Positions 10,861 through 21,395 of a DNA stretch of 64,000 nucleotides are shown here, piece after piece. A model generated the notes under the pieces. It was not told where the DNA came from, did no database searches, and worked only from the letters and a program-made list of their open reading frames with translations. The translations under genes and the position numbers were made by a program. This DNA comes from Musa acuminata AAA Group. Its lineage: Eukaryota; Streptophyta; Magnoliopsida; Zingiberales; Musaceae. The stretch covers positions 41,486,001 through 41,550,000 of the forward strand of contig NC_088357.1 in assembly GCF_036884655.1 (NCBI RefSeq), written 5' to 3'. Within the stretch, counting starts at the first letter, position 1. Each line of letters starts with the position of its first letter.

Positions 10861-13224
10861 ATCTCTCCCTTTTTGATGATGACAACCAATTGATGATAGA
10901 GTTTAAACAAACTCCCCCTATCAATATGTCATATTGATAGAACTCTTGAATTGAAATTTAATTCAAGTCAAAGAAAATTTAATCAAGAATATTTGCAACA
11001 TGTCATTATAAAATCATACATAATCAAATTATTCAATACATCATTCCATGCATGATAATTATCATAACTTCTCCTCCTTTGTCATCAACAAAAAGGATAA
11101 GTGCATTTAGCAAGTTTCAAATCATTATATTATAAACATAATCTCAAGTTTTATCATCATGCAAGGTAGCAAGTTTTAGAGATATGCAGAGTTTAGCATG
11201 TTTGCTTTTCTTTGCAATGTTTAAGCTAGCAAGTTTTCGAAAAAGAATGCAAGATAACATTTTTGCCTCTTGTTGAATTGTGCAAGCTAGCAATTCTTGC
11301 TTTCTTTTGCAATGTGCAAATTGCAAGTTTTGCTTCTTAAGATAGGCAAGATAGCGCTTTTGCTTCTCTTGAAATTACAAGATAGCAATTCTTGGTGATG
11401 TTTAGTAAGTTCTACATTATGCAAGCTAGTGAAATTTATAACATTTTAGAACATGCAAGCTAGCAATTTTGAGATGTTCAACAAAACAATCTTTGCTTCT
11501 TGAAATATGCAAGTTAGCAATTTTTGCTTCTCTTGAGATGAACAAGCTTGCATGTTTTTGCATTTTCTTGACTTGTGTGAACTAGCAACTTTTCTCCCCC
11601 TTTGTCATCGTAAAAAAGAAGAGAATAATACGATTTTGTAATTCATTTTCCTTTACATCAATTTCTAAATCATGACAAAGATAAAGTATCATTCTTAATT
11701 GCAATATGATATCATTTCAGATAATTATTGACTTTCACATCATTTAAAAAAAATTATATTATTACATGTATCATTTCAAATCATAAGTATTTCAAATTAT
11801 GATGGTATGAAAGTATCGAATTACATTGCATCCTACCATGCATGATCATAACATCTCATTTGTATGCATCAACATAAATTCATGAGTATTTCATGCATAA
11901 TTTCATATCATCACATGAAGAATATCAAGAGAATTTTGGTGATGAGATATACTTCATGAATACAAGAAATTATAAAAATCATATCATGAAAGATAAGATC
12001 ATGTGAATACTAAAAGACATGATTCATATAGAAAATTTTCTTTTAAACAAAATTCAACAATCATATGAGAATAAAGAGTAAGAAATATTGATTCACAAAA
12101 GAAAATCTCAAGTTAAGAAATCAAGAGAAGATTTATGATTCGATTGAAAAAATCTCATTTAGATTCAAATCATCAAATCATCAAAATCATAAGAGATTCA
12201 AAATGACATTAATTGATTTATCAATCTCTTGAGATCCTAGCGATTTTCTTTCTCCCTTTTGTCATTGTAAACAAGAAGAAGGGAAGAAATGCATAACAAA
12301 ACTTAAGTCATAAATTTTCAAGATGTCAAGTAGCATATCATGGTTTGTTAGGATAAGTCTCCTTTTTTAGTGAATAGCAAAAAGAAACAAGGAGAAATGA
12401 TCTTAATTCATAGAAAGATTTCAAATATCAAATATCGAGAAATTAAGATCATGAATTGGATTATTTTCCTCTTTAGTAAATGACAAAGAGAAACATAAGA
12501 GATCAAATAAGAGATCTTGATTCATAAAATATTTCATGTTAAAAATCTCGATAAATTATGATTTCGATAAAACTCATTCAAATTCATTTTTAGAGATTCA
12601 CAAAAGCATAATATACATGGATTCATAAATCTTTTTATCGAAAAATCAATAAGATAGAGATGTTTCATTTTAAGTTGTTTGTTTCATACAAGAATGCCTT
12701 TGTCTTTTTATACCAAACATGCATCAACGTTTAGGATCGAAAAATAAATTTCATCATAATAATCATCAAGACCAAAAAAATGTATAACACATTAAACATA
12801 AGGCTTCTTCAAACAAGAGATTTGATTCATCATTTTAATTTCAATGATAATATATTTTTCTTTTTATGTATTTTATTTTATGTGATTGATTTCATATAAG
12901 TATGCTAAGTTTTTTTGTATGAAAACCATCTATCATGTTTAAAACCGAAAAGCAACTTTTATTATGACAAAAATCAATCATCATGCATAATTTTAAAATA
13001 TAAAATCATCATTACATACATGATCATCATACATAATTTCAAAGCATCATTGTATTATTACATCATTAAATCATCAAATATGGTTTCATTGAACATAAAG
13101 CATCATCAATCAAAATCGAAAATCATCAATTTAGATACACATTATTATTTTTTTTCTTAAAAACATAGAAGAAATTAATCTTATTTAATGTGCAAGCATT
13201 ATTACAAAACATGCAATTGTCATG

Positions 13225-13226
<2 letters not shown>
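10861..13226 (-). mobile_element. Internal 3' region of the SIRE-like element, non-coding
   Basis: AT-rich sequence continuous with the polypurine tract of the LTR at 9248-10860. No pol domain is recognisable in any frame. 11140-11600 has many irregular copies of a motif around GCAAG(C/T)TAGCAA with TTTTGCTTCT. 12240-12700 has repeated blocks about small TCTCC...AAAGAGAAA motifs and many CATCAT/ATCATG runs. This resembles the variable stretch between pol and the 3' LTR in SIRE-type elements. The right-hand limit is not defined by sequence; I stop it at the microsatellite. Confidence 0.45.

Positions 13227-13285
<59 letters not shown>
13227..13285. repeat. (AT)n microsatellite
   Basis: About 29 uninterrupted AT dinucleotides. 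Confidence 0.97.
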
Positions 13286-13288
<3 letters not shown>

Positions 13289-13385
13289 CCGAGAGATTTT
13301 TAAGCCCATATATAAGCATTTAAAGATCCTTCGAATTAAAAGTGTCACCACTTAGAAAGGTAGTAGGAAGAACAGCATTAAGTCT

Positions 13386-13407
13386 CTAGACATTGGTCAA
13401 TGTCTAG
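13386..13407. other. Perfect 10-bp inverted repeat downstream of the nsLTP gene
   Basis: CTAGACATTG and its exact complement CAATGTCTAG are separated by GT. It lies 95 bp beyond the nsLTP stop codon (gene on the minus strand), so it may be in the 3' UTR as a hairpin. Function unknown. Confidence 0.7.
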
Positions 13408-13501
13408 CTTATTGTACACACATAGCACAGCGCAGGCGTGGAAGGATCTGCATGGATGGCGATCACGCTCCCCACGGAGAAGATGGTCACTCTTGAAGCA
13501 T

Positions 13502-13777
13502 TCAGCAGCTGGGTATGGGCACCCCGCAAGCTTTGAGTGCCTTCTTACCGTTGTCGGAGTTGACGTAGTCCTTCAAGCTCGGGTTCTTCTTGTACTGACA
13601 AAAGCAAGGCTGCTGTTCCTTCAACTTGGCGCAGCAGGCGGCCGACGGCCGAGCCCCCGACAGGACCGCCGACGAGCACGGGCTGAGCTCCAGGGGGTTG
13701 CAGGTTACCGACGCCGTCGGCACCGCCGCGGATAAGAGGAGCGCGGAGACGAGAAAGAGCAGCAGTATCGGCTTCAT
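13502..13777 (-). CDS. Type 2 non-specific lipid-transfer protein (nsLTP2)
   Basis: A 91-residue secreted protein. Residues 1-23 are a signal peptide (MKP, then a run rich in Leu and Val). The mature part of about 68 residues has the full eight-cysteine motif C-x7-C-x13-CC-x8-C-x-C-x23-C-x6-C with Phe between Cys5 and Cys6, which is diagnostic of type 2 LTPs. The family binds lipids in a hydrophobic cavity held by four disulfides and acts in the apoplast, in cuticle or suberin deposition and defence. The frame is open further upstream, but the only earlier ATG (13828) lies seven bases from a TATAAATA box at 13835-13842, so transcription should begin downstream of it; the ATG at 13777 is the sensible start. 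Single exon. It stands alone between retrotransposons. Confidence 0.93.
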   Translation of the reverse strand: MKPILLLFLVSALLLSAAVPTASVTCNPLELSPCSSAVLSGARPSAACCAKLKEQQPCFCQYKKNPSLKDYVNSDNGKKALKACGVPIPSC

Positions 13778-13834
13778 GCTGTGTGCGATCACTGTGATTA
13801 GGTCAGATGATGAGGAGAAGCTAACCATATCCAC

Positions 13835-13842
13835 TATTTATA
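13835..13842 (-). promoter_or_regulatory. TATA box of the nsLTP2 gene
   Basis: TATAAATA on the minus strand, 58 bp upstream of the chosen start codon, giving a 5' UTR of about 25-30 nt if transcription starts about 30 bp downstream. Confidence 0.75.
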
Positions 13843-14403
13843 GACCTGAGAGAATGGCTCGGTGGCCGCAGGTGAGAGTACTGTGGATGAGCACCCATTA
13901 AAGGAAGATGAGTGGAGCTGCAAACCTCCAAAACTAGATGGCGTGAAGGACGAAGTGTGATAATATTTTTCTTGTTGCACCGAGAGAGTGGAAGAATTGG
14001 GTTGTACTCTTCCCACCTCAAAAGCTGATGCTTTGAGCCTTTAGGTTCCTCCTTGGTTGATCTTTTGGTTGCACCATTGATCGTCTCCATTTGTTATTTA
14101 ATACGTCAGCGGGGATATAATGTTGCAATGATAAGAATGGTGCACTTGTTGATTGTACCGTTGATATTTGCATCATTAAACCAACGGGTAGGAGTAAGAA
14201 CTTGATATGTATCTGATACTTTTTATAGTAAAATTCATAATAAAAAATAATATAATAATTGAATTCTTTATAGACAAGGGGTAACCAAACTTACAAGTGG
14301 GAGAGAGGATTTATCTCCCTCTCGTAAGCAAATGCATTAAAGCCTGACCTTTTTAAGGGTCTAATATTGATCTCATAAATATCTTTGAAATGAAATTTAT
14401 TTT
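13843..14403. other. nsLTP2 upstream region
   Basis: Presumed promoter side of the nsLTP2 gene, up to the target duplication of element C. Minus-strand open frames here have no recognisable domain. No other feature seen. Confidence 0.5.
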
Positions 14404-14408
14404 GATGT

Positions 14409-14808
14409 GTCGGGAAAAATCTGTTAAAGTGAAATATTATTTTTTCTCTTTGTGTATCAAAATGAGTTCCTCATCAAAATACCAACTCAGAGAGGGTAAA
14501 CTATAGATCAATACCGTTATAATTGTAGAGTTTGCTGCAAGGATTCTCCACATAAAATTTAGGCCAAACTGACAACGTTTGGCCACCGATCGTCAAGCAG
14601 AAAACTCAGAAACTTAATCTTTCTCTCTCCTTCTCTTACTCTTCTTTTCTCTCTTTCTTTTGCCGTGTGTTGTCGTTGTTCACACCACATATGAAAAACT
14701 TTCCTCTCTTATGTGTTTTGCCCTATCTCATATATCTTTCTCTTTTAATTGCTGATTTAGGCTCAATAGGCCCAATTGTCCAAGCCCACATATGGGCTGG
14801 ACCTAACA
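14409..14808 (-). repeat. 3' LTR of element C (400 bp)
   Basis: Plus-strand TGTCGGGAAAAA to GGACCTAACA. Compared with the full-length solo LTR of the same family at 57938-58633 it lacks about 290 bp from its middle. Confidence 0.9.
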
Positions 14809-15109
14809 ATTCTCCCCCTCCAGCTCATATGGTGAGTTATACTAAGCCCGCTCTTCGCCTAAATGCTTTAAGCTTCTCCTTAGGCAAAGACTTTGTCAAC
14901 ATATCTGATTCATTCTCATTAATATGCACTTTTTCCAATTGTAATTCTTTCATCTCAAGCACATCACGAATCCAGTGATATCTCACATCAATATACTTAG
15001 ATCTAGAATGGTATGTTAAATTCTTGGAGAGGTGAATGGCGTTCTGACTGTCACAATAAACAGTATATCCTTCCTATTTCAAGCTCAATTCCTGTAGAAA
15101 CTTTTTCAT

Positions 15110-18100
15110 CTATAAAGCTTCCTTGTAAGATTCAGTAATTGCTATATATTCTGCTTCTGTGGTTGATAGAGCAATACACTTCTGTAACTTAGACTGCCAA
15201 GGGATTGCTCCTCCTGCAAATATCATCAAAAATCCCGAAGTTGACTTCTTGGAATCAGTATCACCTGCCATGTCTGCATCTGTGTACCCTTCTAACACAG
15301 GTTCATCATTAACAAAACATAAACATAACCTGTAAGTACCTCTTAGATATCTTAATATTCATTTCACTGTTGTCCAATGTTCCTTTCTAGGATTTGAGAG
15401 AAATCGACTAACAACTCCAACTGCATGAGCTATATCTAGCATAGTATAAACTATAGCATATATCAAACTGCCTACTGCAAATGAGTAAGGCACTTTGGAC
15501 ATTTCTTCTTTTCTTTCTCACTTGTAGGACAGTGTTTCAAACTAAGCTTGAAATAACCTACAAGTAGAGAACAAGCTGCTTTGGCTTTACTCATGTTGAA
15601 TCTTTCAAGAATCTTTTCAATGTAAATCTCTTGAGATAGCCAAATCTTTATTTTCTTCCTATCACGAAAAATCTTCATGCCAAGTATTTGTTTCACCGAT
15701 CCTAAGTCTTTCATAGCAAAAGACTTACTTAGCTCTCTTTTAAGCTTTCTAATTTTTCCAACATCATGGTCAACAATCAGCATATTATCAACATATAGCA
15801 GTAAAATAATAAAATCATCATCTGAAAATTTCTTCATAAACACACAATGATTAGATGTTGTTCTATTATAATCTTGGCTTATCATAAAGGAATCAAACTT
15901 TTTGTACCAGTGTCTAAGTGCCTATTTGAGTCCATATAAGTTTTTCCTAAGCATACACACCATATTTTCTTTTCCCTTGACTTTGAAACCTTCTGGTTGC
16001 TCCATGTAAATTTCTTCTTCTAAGTCACCATGAAGAAATACTGTTTTTACATCAAGTTGCTCAACTTCTAAATTCAAGCGGGTAGCAAAACCAAGAACAA
16101 CTTGGATAGAGGATATTTTCACAATTAGAGAAAATATTTCTTCAAAGTCAATACCTTTCTTTTAACTGAATCCTTTCACAACTAGTTGTGCCTTGTATCT
16201 TTGTTGTGAGCTATTATTTTCGGTCTTCAATTTATAAACCCACTTATTCTTGAGAGCTTTCTTCTCTTTAGGCAATTTTACCAAGTCATAGGTGTGGTTC
16301 TCAAGCAAGAATCTCATCTCTTCTTGCATGGCTTTAACCGACTCATTCTTATGCTCATGTAGAATAGCTTCTTGGTAAGTTTCTAGCTCTCCCCCATCAG
16401 TAAGCATAACATACTCATGTGGAGGATATCTGGTAGATGGTTGTCGCTCTCTAGTGAATCTTCTCAATGGAATCTTAACTGGTGGTAGAGGTGCTTGTTC
16501 AGTTGGTTTAGCATCATCAACTGTAGGTGTATCATCACTGGTATTCTCACCATAATCTTCTTGTTCATCTCCCCCATGATCATTATGAACTACAAGTGAA
16601 GGAACTGGACCCAAACTCCAAGGAATATAAACAGAGGTTTCTGGCTTCTCAATATTATCACCATCATCAAACAATTGGTCTTCAAGAAACATAACATCTT
16701 TTCTTCTAATAATCTTCTTGTTCACTGGATCCCATAATTTGTACCCAAACTCTTCATGACCATATCCCAAGAAGATACATGCTTTTGCTTTACTATCAAG
16801 CTTGGACCTCTCATCATTGGGAATATGAACAAATACTTTACACCAAAAGACTCTTAAGTGATTATAAGATATATATTTTCCTCTCCATACTCTCTCTAGA
16901 ACATCATCTTTCAGAGGAACCGATGAAGAAAGATTTATTAGATCAACTATAGTTCTCATAGCCTCCCCCAAAATGACTTTGGTAACTTGGCGTGAGAAAG
17001 CATACACCTAATCCTTTCTTCAATGGTTCTGTTCATCCTTTCTATCACACCGTTTTGTTGAGGAGTTTTAGGAACTGTTTTCTTAAGCCTGAGACCATGG
17101 AACCTGCAATAATTCTCAAAAGGACCCTTGTACTCGCCACCATTATCTGATCGAATACACTTTAGTTTTCTGCTAGTTTCTCTTTCAACACTGGCATGAA
17201 ACTCCTTGAAAACATCGAGTACCTGGTCTTTAGATTTCAAAGCAAAAGCCCACACTTTTCTAGAATAGTCATCAATAAAAGTAACAAAATAAAGAGCACC
17301 TCCAAGAGTTCTAGTTTGCATAGTACAAATATCAGTATGAACTAAATCAATAACATCTGATCTTATAGATGATGGACATGTATGAAATGCAACTCTATGT
17401 ATTTTTCCAACTAAGCAATGATCACAAGATTTAAAATATGTACTTTGCAACTCTAGTAAGAACTGCTTTCTAGCAAGAGTTTGAAATCCATTCTCGTTGA
17501 TATGTCTAAGCCTCTTATGCCAAAGATCTATACTTTCACCTTTTTGAATTGCATTAATCTCTCTTTTATGTAGCTTAGCTTCCATGACATAAAAAGAGTT
17601 AAGTTTCTTTCCTCTTGCCACAATCAGAGAACCTTTAGTGAGTTTCCATTTGCTTTCACCAAAATAGTGTGGAAAGCCCTCATCATCAAGTCTACCTATA
17701 GATATCAAGTTAAGACGAATATATGAAATATGCCTTACATCTTTGAGTATCAATTTGCTCACAATACTGGTCTCCAAGCAAATATCTCCAATACCCATAA
17801 TCTTAGATGTACCACTATTTCCCATTCTGACATTACCAAAATTACCAGTAGTGTAAGATCTAAAGAAATCACCATAAGAAGTAACATGAAATGAAGTACC
17901 AGAGTCAATTACCCAATTACTGTCCTTAGCTACAAGACTAACACAACCTTCATCACAGACAATAGTGATATTACCTTCAGCAGCAACTGTATTGGTCTCT
18001 TTCTCATTTTTCTTTATTTCATTATGTTCTCGCTTTAAAAGCTATACTCTTTCTTCATATGACCTGGCTTATTACAGTGAAAACATTTGATATCTCTTCT

Positions 18101-18110
18101 AGACTTAGAT
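15110..18110 (-). pseudogene. pol of copia element C (protease, integrase, RT, RNase H), broken
   Basis: Read right to left: a CCHC knuckle (CFHCNKPGH, near 18060-18095); protease with DSGTSFH near 17900-17930; the long open stretch 17825-16956 with the pre-integrase zinc region and an integrase core (HTDICTMQT, RSDNGGEYKG, NGVIERMNRT); 17007-16162 with the integrase tail and RT start (FLGYGHEEFGYKLWD, KNKWVYKLK); RT pieces at 16122-15922 and 15885-15472; RNase H at 15298-15110 (STTEAEYIA). Frames change at 17007/16956, and stops fall between the other pieces. The RT catalytic motif reads YVDNM (15781-15795): the second catalytic Asp is Asn, so the enzyme would be dead even without the breaks. 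Confidence 0.88.
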
Positions 18111-18199
18111 CTTCCTCTATATCCATGTGGGTTTCTGCTATGACTTCTTCCACGACTTTCTTGTTTTTCAGTAACAAATGCACCAGAAGAAGATTCACC

Positions 18200-18800
18200 C
18201 TATTCTTTCCTTCTGGCATTTTTATTTAGTAAACTGTTTTTAACCATATCTATAGTTAGAATTCCCTTTGGCGTGGAGTTACAAATAGTCACCACATACG
18301 TTTCCCAACTTTCTGGTAAAGAGCTGAGAAGTAATAATCCTTGCATCTCATCATCTATATTCATTTTCATAGCAACCAACTTATTTGCAAGACTCTGAAA
18401 TAGGCTTATATGCTCAACAATGTTACCACCATCTTTATACTTCAAATTTACAAGCCTTCTAAAGAGAGAAATTCTATTTCCCACTGTCTTTTTCGCAAAG
18501 AGGTTTTCTGACCTTTGCCAAACAACATCAGCTCTGGTTTCATCATAAATATGCTCATGCAAGTTTATATTTATCCATCTTCTAATATAGGCAATAGCTT
18601 TTTTATGTGAAACTTCTCATTCTTCATCGTTCATAGTAGAAGGTTTATCTTTAACCTTGATAGGCTTATATAAATCTTTGCAATAGAACAAATCTTCCAT
18701 CAGACGCCTCCAAGTGGAATAATTTGATGAGTTCAATTTAATCATACTATCTAATTGCTCCATTTCAATCACACAAGAAAAACTAGCACCAAATAACCTG
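18200..18800 (-). pseudogene. gag of copia element C, broken
   Basis: The minus-strand open stretch 18562-18200 encodes a Tork-type gag segment (FRRLVNLKYKDGGNIVEHI, LLLSSLPESWE). It continues toward the start codon region near 18760 with at least one stop (about 18580-18620). The zinc knuckle follows downstream in another frame. Confidence 0.8.
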
Positions 18801-19478
18801 TTGCTCTAATACCACTTATTGGGAAAAACCTGTTAAAGCGGAATATTCTTTTCCCTCTTTGTGTATCAAAATAGGTTCCTCATCAAAATACCAACTCAGA
18901 TAAAGTAAACTATATATCAACATTATTAGGATTGTAGAGTTTGCTGCAAGGATTCTCCACATAAAATTTGGGCCAAAACTAATAATGTTTGGCCACCGAT
19001 CGTCAAGCAGAAATATGCTCATGCTAGTTTATATTTATCCATAGGCAATAGCTTTTTTATGTGGAACTTCTCATTCTTCATCGTCCATAGTAGAAGGTTT
19101 ATCTTTAACCTTGATAGGCTTATATAAATCTTTGCAATAGAACAAATCTTCCATCAGACGCCTCCAAGTGGAATAATTTGATGAGTTCAATTTAATCATA
19201 CTATCTGATTGCTCCATTTCAATCACACAAGAAAAACTAGCACCAAATAACCTCTTGCTCTAATACCACTTGTTGGGAAAAACCTGTTAAAGCGAAATAT
19301 TCTTTTCCCTCTTTGTGTATCAAAATAGGTTCCTCATCAAAATACCAACTCAGATAAAGTAAACTATATATCAACATTGTTAGGATTGTAGAGTTTGCTG
19401 CAAGAATTCTCCACATAAAATTTGGGCCAAAACTAATAATGTTTGGCCACCGATCGTCAAGCAGAAAACTCAGAAACC
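18550..19478 (-). repeat. Direct duplication of about 464 bp inside element C
   Basis: Two copies, about 18550-19013 and 19014-19478, each containing gag start, primer binding site and the adjoining LTR segment. The junction at 19013/19014 fuses LTR sequence (GTCAAGCAGAAA) directly to gag sequence (TATGCTCATGC). The copies differ by a few substitutions and a short deletion of CTTCTAATA near 19043. Confidence 0.9.
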
Positions 19479-19566
19479 TAATCTTTCTACTTTCCTCTCT
19501 CATGTGTTTTGCCCTATCTCATATCTTTCTATTTTAATTACTGATTTAGGCTCAATAGACCTAACA
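19271..19566 (-). repeat. 5' LTR of element C (296 bp)
   Basis: Plus-strand TGTTGGGAAAAA to GACCTAACA. Shorter than its partner: it lacks the CT-rich segment and about 31 bp between two short GGCTCAATAG/GACCTAACA blocks. Confidence 0.9.
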
Positions 19567-19571
19567 TGATG

Positions 19572-20649
19572 TTTCCATCAACATTATCACCCGTTAGTCA
19601 AAAATATCTTATATTGGAAGTGTTAATTTGATAAAATAAGCTAAAAACATAAAAAACAAAACTCCTTGAAAATAAAATATATGATATGGGAAGAAAAGTT
19701 TCCATTCAATTAAAATTTAATCAACATGAAAAAAAATTCAACGGGCTAAGTTTTCTATTTATGAATTCAGGTTTTTCTCTTTTGCATAAAAGGTTATTTT
19801 GAATAGGAACAACTATTGGGAATCACATACTTATTTTTCAAACAACAAATAAAGTGTTTTTTTTATAAATATATTTTTAATATAATTATAAAATTATATA
19901 TTTTGTATGGACAGAAATGACATTTAATTGAAACTCATCATATGATATTCGATTAAATCGTAGACCGAATTAATTGTGACGATCTAAGTAGCATGACGAT
20001 GATGTGACGCCCACCATTGGGAACAATCAACCGAAAAAAAGATGAATCGACTTCACATACAAGAAACATTGCTTGATGGCCAACACAAACCTAAAGTATA
20101 TCAAAGTAGGTCTCTTGTCAAAAAGAATCAAGATGATCATTGTTTACAAACTGGTTTAGAATCAATGGCAATTCTATTATCACCGTTAGGCCTCAAGAAG
20201 TTATCCTTAATCGATCAAAGTATCACATCATGTTATATAGCTTCCTTCATTCATCATCTATCATCAACTTCGTTTGTTGTCCATAATATTGACCCTGTCG
20301 ATATAGAAAATATGCAAATGGAAGACATCTCTAAGAAAAAAATTTCTTCCTGAGAATACTTGAAATCTAATTATTGGAGCTCCTACGATCTGATGATGTT
20401 GATGCACACATCAAAGCCGTACAATTCTTAAAAATTTTAAAGGGTACAAAAATAAAGATGACTAGTGTGAGAAATAGAATATGATATTAAAAAATATAAA
20501 TACAAGATAATTTTTATTTAATTAAAAAAATTATTTTATACATAACTCGTTGATTAAAAAAAATAATTTGTAGTCAATCTTAAATGATTGGGATCTTTAC
20601 GACCAATCATAGTTAATCTAAAGTTTCCACTTTCCACTTGAATAGATAA
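19572..20649. other. Intergenic, AT-rich
   Basis: No gene recognised. One open frame at 20042-20353 (plus, 103 codons, ATG) has no recognisable domain, and its composition does not look clearly coding. Confidence 0.5.
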
Positions 20650-20651
20650 CA

Positions 20652-20811
20652 CCACACCAAACAGAGATCTAGGAAACAAAATAGAGAAAAAGAAGCAAGA
20701 AAATGCTTAGGCAAGAGAAGAACGGTTGCCTAGTGTAGGTATCCATTGTAGCTCATGTTCCTCCGGATGCTGTTCTTTCTTCACCTTCACCATCCACTGA
20801 TCCAATTCCAT
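20652..20811 (-). pseudogene. PP6/FyPP-type phosphatase exon-1 fragment, copy a
   Basis: The minus-strand ATG at 20811 opens MELDQW, followed by KVKKEQH and EEHELQ, the N-terminus of the plant PP6 catalytic subunit (FyPP family, which begins M-D-L-D-Q-W-I-x-K-V-K). After the exon a short internal loss changes the LLCEY codons, and about 85 bp of the original first intron follow, ending near the TTTCCTAGATCT block. No further exon of the phosphatase is present. It forms an inverted repeat with 21230-21395. Confidence 0.7.
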
Positions 20812-20814
20812 TAT

Positions 20815-20866
20815 CTATTCACAGAGGAGCTGTAGCTTGTGTTTCTACGGATACAGTCATTTCTTC
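20815..20866 (-). pseudogene. PP6-type exon-1 fragment, copy b
   Basis: A minus-strand remnant of the second half of the same exon: two stops, then KHKLQLLCE followed by TAG where Tyr should be. It keeps the LLCE codons that copy a lost. It is joined head-to-tail with copy c. Confidence 0.6.
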
Positions 20867-20867
20867 A

Positions 20868-20933
20868 TCATAGCTCGTGTTCCTCTATATGCTGCTTCTT
20901 CTTCGCTTTCGCAATCCACGGATCCGATTCCAT
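20868..20933 (-). pseudogene. PP6-type exon-1 fragment, copy c
   Basis: The minus-strand ATG at 20933 opens MESDPWIAKAKKKQH, then EEHEL and a stop. It is the first half of the exon, diverged from copies a and d. The three minus-strand pieces a, b and c form a partial tandem array. Confidence 0.65.
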
Positions 20934-21229
20934 CGCATGTTAGGAAAATCACTTTTACAATTAAATAAACAATAATATTTTTGTTGTGGAAAAAGAGATG
21001 TTTCGTGTCGTTCGCGACCGTTACGAGAAAAAAAAAACCCGTTACAATAATGAGTACGTTTATATCGGCCGCTACAAGAAAACACGACTTCTGTTTTCTG
21101 GGCTTTTTGCGAGACAAAAAAATAGTACGTTTATATCGGCCCCTTCGTGCAACCTCTTCGACTTGGGCTCCCCCTCTTTAACTTAATCGACCAAGGACGA
21201 TCCTCGGCGAACCCGCCGGTTTCCTGGTG

Positions 21230-21395
21230 ATGGAATTGGATCAGTGGATCGCGAAGGTGAAGAAAGGGCAGCATCTGGAGGAACACGAGCTACAACTCCT
21301 CTGCTAATACGCACGCTAGGGCACCGTCCTTTTCTTGCCTAAGCATTTTCTTGCTTCTTTTTCTCTGTTTTGTTTCCTAGATCTTGGTTTGATGC
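21230..21395 (+). pseudogene. PP6/FyPP-type phosphatase exon 1 plus intron start, copy d
   Basis: Best preserved copy. The ATG at 21230 begins MELDQWIAKVKKGQH, then LEEHELQLLC, and stops at TAA (21305-21307) where the parent gene has Glu (GAA). The expected splice donor after Glu-Tyr reads GC rather than GT. A recognisable intron start follows (to about 21395) that pairs as an inverted repeat with copy a. The catalytic metallophosphatase core (GDIHG onwards) is absent for several kb, so this is a promoter-side or exon fragment and not a gene. Identification rests on my recall of the FyPP N-terminus. Confidence 0.7.

Larger units (their letters stand above)
14409..19566 (-). mobile_element. 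Tork/TNT1-like copia element C, degenerate
   Basis: Complete by its ends: LTRs at 14409-14808 (3') and 19271-19566 (5'), flanked by an exact 5-bp target duplication TGATG (14404-14408 and 19567-19571). The minus-strand primer site (plus-strand 19257-19268, complement of TGGTATTAGAGC) matches initiator tRNA-Met with one change. The purine tract GGAGGGGGAGAAT abuts the 3' LTR. Gag, protease, integrase, RT and RNase H remnants follow in copia order. An internal direct duplication of about 464 bp has duplicated the gag start, primer site and part of the LTR. Confidence 0.92.

Noticed and set aside
13502..13834. Longer nsLTP2 start (19 more residues)
   Set aside because: Its first codon is GTG, the only upstream ATG (13828) abuts the TATA box, and the signal peptide begins at the ATG at 13777.
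20042..20353. 103-codon open frame
   Set aside because: No recognised domain, isolated, AT-rich; not supportable as a gene.
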